From Lepiota brunneoincarnata (taxonomy: Eukaryota; Basidiomycota; Agaricomycetes; Agaricales; Agaricaceae), in the NCBI GenBank assembly GCA_023014365.1, contig JAEBUN010000025.1, forward strand, positions 728,453 to 792,452: a stretch of DNA of 64,000 nt, in the 5' to 3' direction. The notes beneath the pieces are model-generated. The model did no database searches. It was given only the letters and a program-made list of their open reading frames with translations, and was not told where the DNA came from. The translations under genes were made by a program, and so were the position numbers. Positions 24,585-33,328 of the stretch are shown piece after piece. Numbering within the stretch: position 1 is the first letter of the stretch; each line of letters opens with the position of its first letter.

Positions 24585-25056
24585 GAGGGGAGTCAATACA
24601 CGAGTCGCGACGGTGGGGCGCAACGGGCTGTTGGGGTTTCCAACTGCCCACCCGTTTCGTCTTATAAAAGACTCATCAGGCGCACGATATCCGTCAGATA
24701 CCTGCCGTCCAATCGATGGTCGCCGATAGCGATCGATTGCGATTTTGATCGATAGATCAAAATCCGCGGAACGTGTACGTAATCCCCCCAATAAAATGGG
24801 TGAAAATGAATTAAATACTTAGCGTCGAGTTTCGAAACCATCGCCGTGCTGACTTTAGCGCGCGCTTACGCCTGAGAAAAGTCACGTGATCGTGAGTACG
24901 GTCACGTGTCATCGGGCTATGTTACCCGCCGCCCGAGGGCAAGTCACGGGGTAGGGCCGTCACGTGATCACGTGGCAAGCATCACTTTCGCACGGGGTCC
25001 ATGCGTGAGAACATGTGAAACCCGGCACCGGCGACATGAATTACCGGTGGCGGTGT
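24585..25056 (-). mobile_element. E2: family B, 3' UTR fragment
   Basis: A 472-bp fragment of the family B 3' UTR with its hammerhead ribozyme and three CACGTG sites. The distal (5') end is cut at about 25056 and meets AGGGTTAGG, then the next element. No coding sequence. Confidence 0.85.
24618..24685 (-). ncRNA. Hammerhead ribozyme (E2)
   Basis: Complete core CUGAUGA and GAAA; the stem II loop is one base longer than in E6. Stem III is ACGGG/CCCGU. Confidence 0.8.
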
Positions 25057-25101
25057 AGGGTTAGGAAAAGGGGAGCTCAAATACACGAGTCGCGACGGAG
25101 G

Positions 25102-25168
25102 GCGCAACGGGTTGTTGGGGTTTCCAACTACCCACCCGTTTCGTCTTATAAAGACTCATCAGGCGCAC
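25102..25168 (-). ncRNA. Hammerhead ribozyme (E3)
   Basis: Complete core as in E6, same stems. Confidence 0.85.
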
Positions 25169-26133
25169 GATATCCGTCAGATACCTGCCGTCCAATCGAT
25201 GGTCGCCGATAGCGATCGATTGCGATTTTGATCGATAGATCAAAATCCGCGGAACGTGTACGTAATCCCCCCAATAAATGGGTGAAAATGAATTAAATAC
25301 TTAGCGTCGAGTTTCGAAACCATCGCCGTGCTGACTTAAGCGCGCGCTTACGCCTGAGAAAAGTCACGTGATCGTGAGTACGGTCACGTGCCATCGGGCT
25401 ATGTTACCCGTCGCCCGAGGGCAAGTCACGGGGTAGGGCCGTCACGTGAACACGTGGCAAGCATCACTTTCGCACGGGGTCCATGCGTGAGAACATGTGA
25501 AACCCGGCACCGGCGACATGAATTGCCGGTGGCGGTTTGTACTTACCTTAGGTGGCTGTCCTTCCCACGGGTCTGCTAGAGTACGCCCCGCCCCGACCGG
25601 GACGGTTAGGTCCGGGTTAGGTCAGGGTTAGGGGTGAGCTTAGTATTAGTAAGCCGCACTCGTTGGGAAGGTAAGGTAGTACTTACCGCAAAGAACGTTC
25701 CGCACGGCATATAACCGGCGAAGAAGCGAGTTAACCGCCACCAGGGAGGAGAACTTACGTTGTTTACCGCTTGACGCGATCGTTACTATTCGAGAGACTT
25801 AGGAAGGGGGCATAACCGCCCCCCCAGACGTGGTTCCGGGTTACGCCGCACCATCTCACCCAAACCGATAAAAGGCCACCTATTTAAAAACCTGTTTTCG
25901 CGTGCTGCGATCAAAGCGCAGGTCGTGCAACCCCGAAGTCTTCAAACAACGGGGTCCCAGGAAGGTTACTCAAGATCAGCAAATATGGGCCGGCCGACAT
26001 ACGGGAATCACCCCGTAGAGGTCGGTACCCGAACGCCCAGGGATTTCCCCATTTGGGCGCCGACTTGGTACCAGTCGCCGCAGCTAGGTTGTGCGGACAA
26101 CTACGGCTGGCATGGTATACCACGTAAGCCATA

Positions 26134-27441
26134 TCAATCGAAGTTCGCAATCGCGATCCACGGATCAGGCGTTTTCTCACGATGGTGTTCTACCGCCGGA
26201 GCGGAAGAAGAGGCCACGGGAGCTCGAGCTTCTGCGAAGAAGTCGGTTATAAGCGCCTGGCGGTCGCGCCGCGCGAGGACAGAAGCACGCCAGATTGACG
26301 TGAGATCCATTATCTGTCGGGTTCTTTTCTTCGAAACCAACAGACGTCGACCAAAAAGACCGAGTTTATCTAGCCGTAAGAAAGGTCCTTGCCAACCCTC
26401 CTCAGTACACCAATCCTTTGCACACTCCGCCAAGTCGGGCTCAGCTTCAGCACGCGGGATCTTAGTAAAGAGTCGCATCAGTTCGAACGCCTTCTTAGGA
26501 AGGCCTAGTTTCACTATGTCATACGGGAGCGGGACGTTACGCAGCCCCCGCATGTCCAGACGGGCGAAGGTGTTCATAGCCTGCGCCCACCCGGTCTTTA
26601 TGCTGTCCTCAAGTTCTTGAGCGTTAAACATATCCCAGGAGACGTTGTATTCGCTTTTCAGCACGAGTACGCCATTCGCTGGCGGCACGGACTCCTTAAG
26701 CCGTACATCCCAACGTACTCGGTAGTTATCTCGCAGCCAAGCCGCGATCAACGTCGGAGGGTAGCCACGCGCTATGTAGATATCCGAAGCTTCTCTACAA
26801 GCCATCACGTAATCGTCGAAACGCGATGAAAGCGCGGCAAGCCTCGATAGCTCCGACACAAAAGTGCCTTTCTTCACATAAAGTGGGTGGAAGCTAATCC
26901 AGGGTATGCGCTCGAAGTGGTTCATCGGCTTCCTGTACGCCTTATGGTGGAGGCGACCGTTTGCCGTAAACAGCATCATGTCCAGGAAGACCATGTATTG
27001 ATCCGAGGATGACCACGTAATGGTACAGTTATCGAACTTAAGATTGTCGCTAAGGAGCGCCAGAGCGTCCTTCTCGTGATACGCATACACAAGTGCGAGG
27101 CAATCGTCGATGTAGCGACCGTAGTACGCTACGTCAGGGGACCGGAGGGCGTCGCACTTCTCCTCGAAGTATACGCCGTAGAGGTTTGCGAGATCGGGGC
27201 TTGACGCCACACCCATCGCTAGCCCACGGGCCTGCCGGTAATATTTCCCTTGGAACTGTACCAATAAGTTGTCGTCCGCTGCCCGCATGCATTCCCGTAA
27301 CAGCTGTACTTTAGCTGCTGCACGCGTTGCGTCGAAGTCGGTATCATCGACTTCTAGCTCAGACTCGGCTAACCATGCGGTGTAATATTCTTCAGCAAAG
27401 GAGTGTGCTTTCTGAACATCCACATGAGGATAGAATGCGAC
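26134..27441 (-). CDS. E3 RT fragment (C-terminal 435 codons)
   Basis: Open from the telomeric junction at 27441 to the stop at 26134-26136. The first codons read VAFYPHVDVQKAH, so the motif A aspartate lies at or just beyond the cut. It keeps GLAMGVASSPDL, the catalytic YGRYIDDC, FLDMMLF, the Penelope-type KPMNHFERIPWISFHP segment and the C-terminal region. There is no start codon of its own beyond an internal Met; probably not expressed as an active enzyme. Confidence 0.85.
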   Translation of the reverse strand, partial: VAFYPHVDVQKAHSFAEEYYTAWLAESELEVDDTDFDATRAAAKVQLLRECMRAADDNLLVQFQGKYYRQARGLAMGVASSPDLANLYGVYFEEKCDALRSPDVAYYGRYIDDCLALVYAYHEKDALALLSDNLKFDNCTITWSSSDQYMVFLDMMLFTANGRLHHKAYRKPMNHFERIPWISFHPLYVKKGTFVSELSRLAALSSRFDDYVMACREASDIYIARGYPPTLIAAWLRDNYRVRWDVRLKESVPPANGVLVLKSEYNVSWDMFNAQELEDSIKTGWAQAMNTFARLDMRGLRNVPLPYDIVKLGLPKKAFELMRLFTKIPRAEAEPDLAECAKDWCTEEGWQGPFLRLDKLGLFGRRLLVSKKRTRQIMDLTSIWRASVLARRDRQALITDFFAEARAPVASSSAPAVEHHREKTPDPWIAIANFD

Positions 27442-27500
27442 TAGGGTTTAGGGGGTTAGGGTTAGGGAAGGAGGAAATATACGACGGCGAGCGTGGACGG

Positions 27501-27566
27501 GCGCAACGGGGTCGTTAGTATTAAACGATCCCACCCGTTTCGTCTTATAAAGACTCGTCAGGCGCA
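27501..27566 (-). ncRNA. Hammerhead ribozyme (E4, family A type)
   Basis: On minus: stem I GCGC, core CUGACGA, stem II GUCUU/AAGAC with a UAU loop, GAAA, stem III ACGGG/CCCGU with an inner helix UCGUU/AACGA, then GUU and the stem I partner GCGC. Every invariant core base of the hammerhead is present (CUGANGA, GAAA, NUH). Predicted cut after GUU, between 27505 and 27504. Hammerheads are known in Penelope-like elements. Confidence 0.87.
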
Positions 27567-27708
27567 CGATTAGTCCACAGACTCTTACCTGCCCGACCAA
27601 TCGGAAGACTTACACTTATCTTACCGATCGGGAAGCACAGTGGCTGTGCATTCCGCGGAACACTTAATAATTAAAGTTATAACTCACTTATTTCACCGAG
27701 GGAAAAAT

Positions 27709-27744
27709 CACGTGCCCAGGAATCACGTGGAGAAAATCACGTGA
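27709..27744. promoter_or_regulatory. Three CACGTG sites spaced 15 bp (family A 3' UTR)
   Basis: CACGTG begins at 27709, 27724 and 27739, exactly 15 bp apart, inside AT-rich flanks. CACGTG is the E-box bound by bHLH factors such as Cbf1/USF. In the tandem array this part of the 3' UTR lies upstream of the next ORF, so it could act as a promoter, as the HeT-A 3' UTR does in flies. The role is inferred. Confidence 0.5.
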
Positions 27745-28582
27745 CCGTGGGAAGAAACATCGGGCGACTAACTCCGATGGAATCGGACTTCACACGGGGT
27801 CGGGCTTACCTCAGCACATAGGTCCGAGTGCCTTCCAAAAGACTTACAGATCCGCCCTAACCGGGGTTCTCACGCTACCGTAGGAAATCGCACATGACTC
27901 CGGGCCGACAGGCCCGGGTGAGTTATTAATAGGACATGACGTACCTATTAGCGCACACATACCAAAGTGGTTGATCTTCGCACGGTCCTAAAGAGGAAGC
28001 CCCTTCCTACGCCACCCCGAGCGAGCGCAAAGTACGGGCTCGGTTAGGTTTCGGTTAGGGTTAGGGGGGTTCCCACGGTTAGTGTGGGTCCTCTCTGATG
28101 CGAAGGTAAGATATGTGCTTACCGCAAAAGTTCCGCGTCGGGCGGCGACCGCAAAAACGGCGCCCACCACAAGGTGTGAAGTTGGGGATCTACCCTGGAC
28201 TTACGGTCGATTCTCGGCCTCTCAGTAAACGTACTTAGGGGGGACGGCCATCGGTAGGCGGGTCCCTTTCAATAGAGGTTCCTGCGGTCCGCTGCACCAG
28301 CGCTCCCTACCGATAAATGGCCACCACTTGAAATCCTGTTTTCGCGTGCCGGCTCTCGAAGTCCGGGTCGTGCAGAGCGAAGTCTTCAAACAACGCCCCC
28401 CAGGCAGGTTACCAAGATCAGTTTTTACGGGCCCCGCCGACGTCAGTCAATCACGACCAACGCCGGTCCGCAGCAATGGCTAGGTTTCCCATAACGCCAA
28501 AGGACTTAGCCGATTGTGGACGCGCAATGGCGTGCAGCCGTAAACGCGACAGACGCAACCGGTACCTCTAAGCCATATCCGT

Positions 28583-31500
28583 CTACCTAGCAGCTTCGAA
28601 TACGTTTAGCCAGGTATCAAGCGTTCTCTGTCTTTGATGAACTTCAAAGACGTCCTCAACCGCTTGTCGATCTCTCTGAGTAAGAACAACTTTCCGCCAT
28701 ACGGCGGCGAGATCCATAATCTGCGTGGTTCGTTTCTTTGAAACTAACACGCGTCTGGGTAAAAGATCGAGTTTATCGAGCCTTAAAAAGCGACCGCGAC
28801 GGCTTTCTCCCACCTTACTAGGGTCAGCATCCGCGAGAACATTAAAGTCCCCGGTTGAGCCTTCCGGTTCCGATAGAAGTCGGCGCATCTCGTCGAAGTT
28901 CAAGACACGTTTCGGGAGCATTCCGGGAGTAACTGCGAGCTCTTTACGCATGTCCGAAGCGTCCGGGGCAAAGAACCTCATGGCCTGTGCCCACCCGTCT
29001 TTAAGTTGTTCTTCCAACTTCTGAACGTTAAAGAAATCCCAGGAGGCGTTGAACTCGCTTTTTAGAACAAGCACGTCTGCTTGTGGCGGCGAGCTCTCAC
29101 GTAACCTCGCATCCCACCGCGCCTGGTAGTTATCTCTAAGCCAAGCTGCGATCAACGCCGGCGGGTAGCCCCTCGCTATGTAGATATCCGCTGCTTCTCT
29201 ACACGAGTCCGCGTAATCGTTAAAACGCGAACAGAGGGTCGCTAGCCGCGATAGCTCACTCACGAACGTGCCTCTCTTCACGTAAAGTGGGTGATAGCTA
29301 ATCCAGGGAATACGTTCAAAGTGGTTCATCGGTTTCCGGTATGCCTTATGATGAAGGCGATTGTCCGTGATGAACAACGTCATGTCCAGAAACGTCATGT
29401 AACTGTCCGACGATGACCACTTAATCTGGCAATTATCGAATTTCAGATTGTCCTCGAGCAGCGCTAAAGCAGCCGTCTCACTCGTCGCATAGACTAATGC
29501 TAGACAATCATCGATGTAACGCCCGTAGAACGCTACCGAAGGCAGGGTCAGCGCGGCACATCGTTCTTCGAACCATGAGCCGTAAAGGTTGGCGAGATCT
29601 GGGGAGGAAGCCACCCCCATCGCCAAGCCACGCGCCTGTTTCCAGAATCGGCCTTCAAATTGGCAGATAAGGTTATCGTCCGCGGCGGATAAGCACTCCC
29701 GAAAGACTGTAATCAGTCTAGCGCATTCCTGAGCGTCGAACTCTTCGTCCGATACCTCCCGTTCCGCCAGCCATTGCGTATAGTACTGCACTGCAAAGTT
29801 GTGCGCTTTGTACACGTCAACGTTCGGGTAGAATGCGACAACGTCGCCGGATATGAGGTATAAACGCTTGTAACCATCGGCCTCGAACTTGGCCTGCGGT
29901 AACGATAACCTACTCAGTTTGATCGCCAGGTCCTTCGTGCCGTGAATGACAAAAGGCCTCGAGCGTACGATCGGTTTGAGATTTTTAGAGACGTATTTCC
30001 CGGCAGGACCTTGGGGTACGGAGTGGCATGGAAGAATTGGCCGTGCAGCAACCGGTGACTTATGGATCTTGGGGATCACATAGAATCTCGGGACAGCCGA
30101 AGGCTGGTCCGATTGCTGACTCCTGAAGAAGCCGGGGAGCTGGGGATTTAATCCGAACTCAAACGACATAGTCGCGATACGTCCCATATGTTTATTTTTG
30201 GCATGTAGATAACCGAAGGCCTCGACCTTCGATACAGGTAGATAGTCTGTAATAGTACCTAACAGCTTAAGGGTATGCTGTACGATCCAGGCGCGAGGGG
30301 CAACGGCGCAACCTAAGTTCTTATCTGTGACTAAAACGGCGAGCTGGTGAGACGCCAAATAATCACGTAGTTTGGAAATCGGGGGAGCGTGTGAACGCGC
30401 ATAGAGATGGACTCCCTCCGAATCGTCCTCTGGCATTTGCGAGATCATCTCATCGACAACCCGACCGCCCTGTTGGACTCCAAACTCGAACGCCCTGTCT
30501 AATGGACCCGCGAACGTACGTTCCTTGCGGACCCAATAGTCTGGATCGAACTCGTCTTCTTTTCCACCTTCGGGCAACTGGGCTTTAAAATAAGTTGACC
30601 AACGGAGACGATCGACGAAATCGTCCCAAGCACTTCGGATTTTACTCTTGCAGTACTTAGTCGGAAGCATATACTTCATTCCGACACTTAGGTGGAGGCT
30701 AAGTTCACGCGGGATATCGCAATCAATCATATGTATAGTAGTACGGTAGCGCATGGATTCTAAAACTACAATAGGAATCCGTACTACTATGTATCGTTGC
30801 GCTGCGTGTAGGGGTATCCTTAGTAGCCAGTCAGGATATGTTCGGTAATTATCGTACCTGAAGGTAGGGCTTACGCCGCCTGACGACGACGCCGGGGGAA
30901 CGACCTCTAGTTCCTCCCGCGGCCCCGACCCCTTCCCCTGCCCCTGCCACGGGGCTCCGGCTGTTGGACCTGATGTCCTTGTTGATACGGCTGCGCTTCC
31001 ATGCGCGGGGCTCCGCTTGCCCCCCCTCTGCCGCGTTGTCTGTGACGCCGACCGCCCTGGAGCCCACGATCGCGACGACCCCGGTTGCCCAGGACCTCCG
31101 CTCTCGCTTGTTGCCCCGCTCTGCCTTGGGACGGATTTTGCTGAAAGAACAAGTTTTAGTTGGCCGACGGACGAGTGCACAAGATGGTCGAGGGGACCAT
31201 CACTCACCGTCTGACCTCCTCGTCTTCCCTGAGCCGCCAACGCCGCTGCTACCCGCTTGTCGACCATACTCTGGATCGATGCCGCGGTGATGTGCTCATC
31301 CACATCGTTCATCGTGACGTCGCGTAACTCCTTCTTTTTCTCAGCCTTGGATTCTTCCGCCAACAGTGCGTTGTCGACGAACTCAAGGGCTCGATTCCAA
31401 ATGGAGGGCACGAGCATCAGGAATTCCCTGAACTGAGAGGAGAGGATGGTATTCCCCTCCCTCCACCCTACAAACACAGGGTTGCCGTTGCTATCGGCAG

Positions 31501-32188
31501 TGGCATGGCCCCAGATCGGAATCCTCTTGTCTGAATACACACGCTGGAAGACCGTAGTCAACTCAGCGGTGAGAGACGTGAACGTCGGAGCGGGGTTACC
31601 GTCGACGTCCGGTTCCAACCTGACCTGTGCGCGAAGAAAGCTCAGCTCGGCCTCCTTGTGCTTAATCCAATTGGACAAAGCCTCGGAGCGGAAGGCGAGG
31701 AGCGAGTTGGCCCCGACGTTAGCCACATCGGGGTTCTTCGCTATGAAGTCCTTCGTGAAAGTCAGCGAAGGGGTCTTCATATTGAGGGCGGGTGGAAAAC
31801 GACCAGCGATCTGATCAGACCGCAGCTTCTCGAGCTGGCCCTTAACGGACGCGGCTTGCCTGCGGTACTTCATCGCCTCGGTCAAGGCGTGCCGCATAAC
31901 GTCACGATAAGGGCCTGGTACGTTCGCCAGGAGGTCCGGCATGTTACCCGATAAGTCTATCGGGGCAACGAGCGCGGACAGCTGTCCGTCGGGGTCTGTC
32001 TGCCCCTCGACCAAACCGGTCTCTTGATCGAACCGGTAATGGGTCGCTCCTGCAAGCCGTGCCCCCGAAAGGGCCAGCGCTGGAGCCGGACTAGCAGCGC
32101 GAAGAACGCGACGGGATGGACCCGCCTCGGACGCAGCCGCACCACGAGCAGATCCTCTGCCTCGTTTGGGACCAGCTTTCCCGGGCAT
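28583..32188 (-). CDS. Penelope-like (Coprina-type) reverse transcriptase, 1201 aa, family A
   Basis: The ATG at 32188 is 49 nt from the element's 5' border and opens the longest frame. Residues 1-327 form an N-terminal domain whose helical parts (NWIKHKEAELSFL, MVDKRVAAALAAQ) have counterparts in family B. Residues about 328-430 show no similarity to family B in this frame, because here a second frame overlaps (see the 67-nt intron). From about residue 440 similarity resumes (TYPDWLL). The RT core carries RPILPCHS at 716, motif A GDVVAFYP with Asp782, GLAMG with Met857, and YIDD at 891-894. Next come FLDM and KPMNHFERIPWISYHP, a Penelope hallmark, and a basic thumb-like C-terminus. No endonuclease follows. 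The enzyme would copy its RNA from a chromosome end. Identical protein in E11 and E14. Confidence 0.92.
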   Translation of the reverse strand: MPGKAGPKRGRGSARGAAASEAGPSRRVLRAASPAPALALSGARLAGATHYRFDQETGLVEGQTDPDGQLSALVAPIDLSGNMPDLLANVPGPYRDVMRHALTEAMKYRRQAASVKGQLEKLRSDQIAGRFPPALNMKTPSLTFTKDFIAKNPDVANVGANSLLAFRSEALSNWIKHKEAELSFLRAQVRLEPDVDGNPAPTFTSLTAELTTVFQRVYSDKRIPIWGHATADSNGNPVFVGWREGNTILSSQFREFLMLVPSIWNRALEFVDNALLAEESKAEKKKELRDVTMNDVDEHITAASIQSMVDKRVAAALAAQGRRGGQTVSDGPLDHLVHSSVGQLKLVLSAKSVPRQSGATSESGGPGQPGSSRSWAPGRSASQTTRQRGGKRSPAHGSAAVSTRTSGPTAGAPWQGQGKGSGPREELEVVPPASSSGGVSPTFRYDNYRTYPDWLLRIPLHAAQRYIVVRIPIVVLESMRYRTTIHMIDCDIPRELSLHLSVGMKYMLPTKYCKSKIRSAWDDFVDRLRWSTYFKAQLPEGGKEDEFDPDYWVRKERTFAGPLDRAFEFGVQQGGRVVDEMISQMPEDDSEGVHLYARSHAPPISKLRDYLASHQLAVLVTDKNLGCAVAPRAWIVQHTLKLLGTITDYLPVSKVEAFGYLHAKNKHMGRIATMSFEFGLNPQLPGFFRSQQSDQPSAVPRFYVIPKIHKSPVAARPILPCHSVPQGPAGKYVSKNLKPIVRSRPFVIHGTKDLAIKLSRLSLPQAKFEADGYKRLYLISGDVVAFYPNVDVYKAHNFAVQYYTQWLAEREVSDEEFDAQECARLITVFRECLSAADDNLICQFEGRFWKQARGLAMGVASSPDLANLYGSWFEERCAALTLPSVAFYGRYIDDCLALVYATSETAALALLEDNLKFDNCQIKWSSSDSYMTFLDMTLFITDNRLHHKAYRKPMNHFERIPWISYHPLYVKRGTFVSELSRLATLCSRFNDYADSCREAADIYIARGYPPALIAAWLRDNYQARWDARLRESSPPQADVLVLKSEFNASWDFFNVQKLEEQLKDGWAQAMRFFAPDASDMRKELAVTPGMLPKRVLNFDEMRRLLSEPEGSTGDFNVLADADPSKVGESRRGRFLRLDKLDLLPRRVLVSKKRTTQIMDLAAVWRKVVLTQRDRQAVEDVFEVHQRQRTLDTWLNVFEAAR
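30907..31208 (-). other. E4: 67-nt intron and RG-rich alternative exon
   Basis: Donor G at 31207 (CAGACG followed by GTGAGT) and acceptor AG at 31142-31141 (CTTGTTCTTTCAG) bound 67 nt. Removing it joins residue 327 to a second frame that is open to a TAG at 30909-30907. That frame encodes 77 residues rich in Arg and Gly ending RGRGRGRGRGRGRN. The intron is itself open in the RT frame, so the unspliced RNA still encodes the 1201-aa protein. The spliced product would be 404 aa. The same layout with the same intron length occurs in family B. Confidence 0.7.
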
Positions 32189-32248
32189 TGTGAAGTCGAG
32201 GGGGTGGGGAGCGGGGAGAGTAAAGCCTTAGTTGTCGTAGGGTTAGGG

Positions 32249-32802
32249 AAGGAGGAAATATACGACGGCGAGCGTGGACGGGCGCAACGGGGTCGTTAGT
32301 ATTAAACGATCCCACCCGTTTCGTCTTATAAAGACTCGTCAGGCGCACGATTAGTCCACAGACTCTTACCTGCCCGACCAATCGGAAGACTTACACTTAT
32401 CTTACCGATCGGGAAGCACAGTGGCTGTGCATTCCGCGGAACACTTAATAATTAAAGTTATAACTCACTTATTTCACCGAGGGAAAAATCACGTGCCCAG
32501 GAATCACGTGGAGAAAATCACGTGACCGTGGGAAGAAACATCGGGCGACTAACTCCGATGGAATCGGACTTCACACGGGGTCGGGCTTACCTCAGCACAT
32601 AGGTCCGAGTGCCTTCCAAAAGACTTACAGATCCGCCCTAACCGGGGTCCTCACGCTACCGTAGGAAATCGCACATGACTCCGGGCCGACAGGCCCGGGT
32701 GAGTTATTAATAGGACATGACGTACCTATTAGCGCACACATACCAAAGTGGTTGATCTTCGCACGGTCCTAAAGAGGAAGCCCCTTCCTACGCCACCCCG
32801 AG
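32249..32802 (-). mobile_element. E5: family A 3' UTR segment upstream of E4
   Basis: 554 bp of family A 3' UTR with hammerhead and CACGTG sites, cut at 32802 in CGCCACCCCGAG. It joins E4 through the same 11-bp linker as E12-E11 and E15-E14, so E4 and E5 probably arrived as one partial-dimer unit. Distally it meets GGGGTTAGGGTTAGGGTTAGGG. Confidence 0.88.
32282..32347 (-). ncRNA. Hammerhead ribozyme (E5)
   Basis: Family A type, identical to E4. It lies about 95-160 nt upstream of the E4 start codon in the transcribed sense. Confidence 0.87.
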
Positions 32803-32857
32803 GGGTTAGGGTTAGGGTTAGGGAAGGGGGGACTAAAACACGAGTCGCGACGGTGGG

Positions 32858-32924
32858 GCGCAACGGGTTGTTGGGGTTTCCAACTACCCACCCGTTTCGT
32901 CTTATAAAGACTCATCAGGCGCAC
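32858..32924 (-). ncRNA. Hammerhead ribozyme (E6, family B type)
   Basis: Core CUGAUGA; stem II GUCUU/AAGAC; GAAA; stem III ACGGG/CCCGU with inner helix GUUGG/CCAAC and an AAACC loop; GUU before the predicted cut; stem I GCGC/GCGC. The inner helix differs from family A in sequence but is kept in pairing. Confidence 0.87.
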
Positions 32925-33121
32925 GATATCCGTCAGATACCTGCCGTCCAATCGATTGTCGCCGATAGCGATCGATTGCGATTTTGATCGATAGATCAAA
33001 ATCCGCGGAACGTATTTATAATCCCCCCGTTAATAACAGGTGAAAATAGGATTAAAAACTTAACTTCGAGTTTCAAAACTTACCGCGCTGACTTAGACGC
33101 GCGCTTGCGTCTGGGAAAAGT

Positions 33122-33206
33122 CACGTGATCGTGCGACCGGTCACGTGCCATCGGGCTATGTTACCCGACGACGGAACAATCCGGGCCGGGGTAGGGCCGT
33201 CACGTG
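33122..33206. promoter_or_regulatory. Three CACGTG sites (family B 3' UTR)
   Basis: CACGTG begins at 33122, 33142 and 33201; the first and last are in the eight-base palindrome TCACGTGA. The flanking sequence is unlike family A, yet both keep three sites at a similar distance from the 3' end. Confidence 0.5.
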
Positions 33207-33328
33207 ACAACGTAACAAGGTGCACTTTCGCACGGGGTCCAAGCGTGAGAACTTGTGAAACCCGGCACCGGCGACATGATTTGCCGGTGGCGGTGTACTT
33301 ACCTTAGATGGCTATCCTTCCCACGGGT

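Larger units (their letters stand above)
25066..27441 (-). mobile_element. E3: family B, 5'-truncated, with C-terminal half of the RT
   Basis: Contains the complete 3' UTR and the last third of the ORF. The element is cut at 27441, inside the catalytic motif A region, and joins 26 bp of irregular TTAGGG repeats. Its protein differs from E6 at many positions and resembles E10, so it belongs to a separate subgroup of family B. Confidence 0.9.
27468..32237 (-). mobile_element. E4: full-length Penelope-like element, family A
   Basis: A 4770-bp unit. On minus: 49 nt of 5' leader, the 1201-aa ORF (32188-28583), then about 1.1 kb of 3' UTR with a predicted intron, three CACGTG sites and a hammerhead ribozyme 33 nt from the 3' end. 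It is flanked proximally by TTAGGG repeats (27442-27467) and distally by an 11-bp TAGGGTTAGGG linker to E5. E11 and E14 are nearly identical copies. The element lacks any GIY-YIG endonuclease, as in telomere-bound Athena and Coprina elements. Priming by a free chromosome 3' end is inferred from orientation. Confidence 0.93.

Noticed and set aside
30840..30910. -1 ribosomal frameshift joining the RG frame to the RT frame
   Set aside because: No standard X XXY YYZ slippery heptamer is present near the RG stop in either family, though unusual sites cannot be excluded.
27468..32237. LINE, or LTR retrotransposon, as the identity of the elements
   Set aside because: The RT has Penelope-type motifs, no AP or GIY-YIG endonuclease, no integrase, protease or RNase H, and no long terminal repeats; hammerheads and telomeric junctions fit Coprina/Athena.
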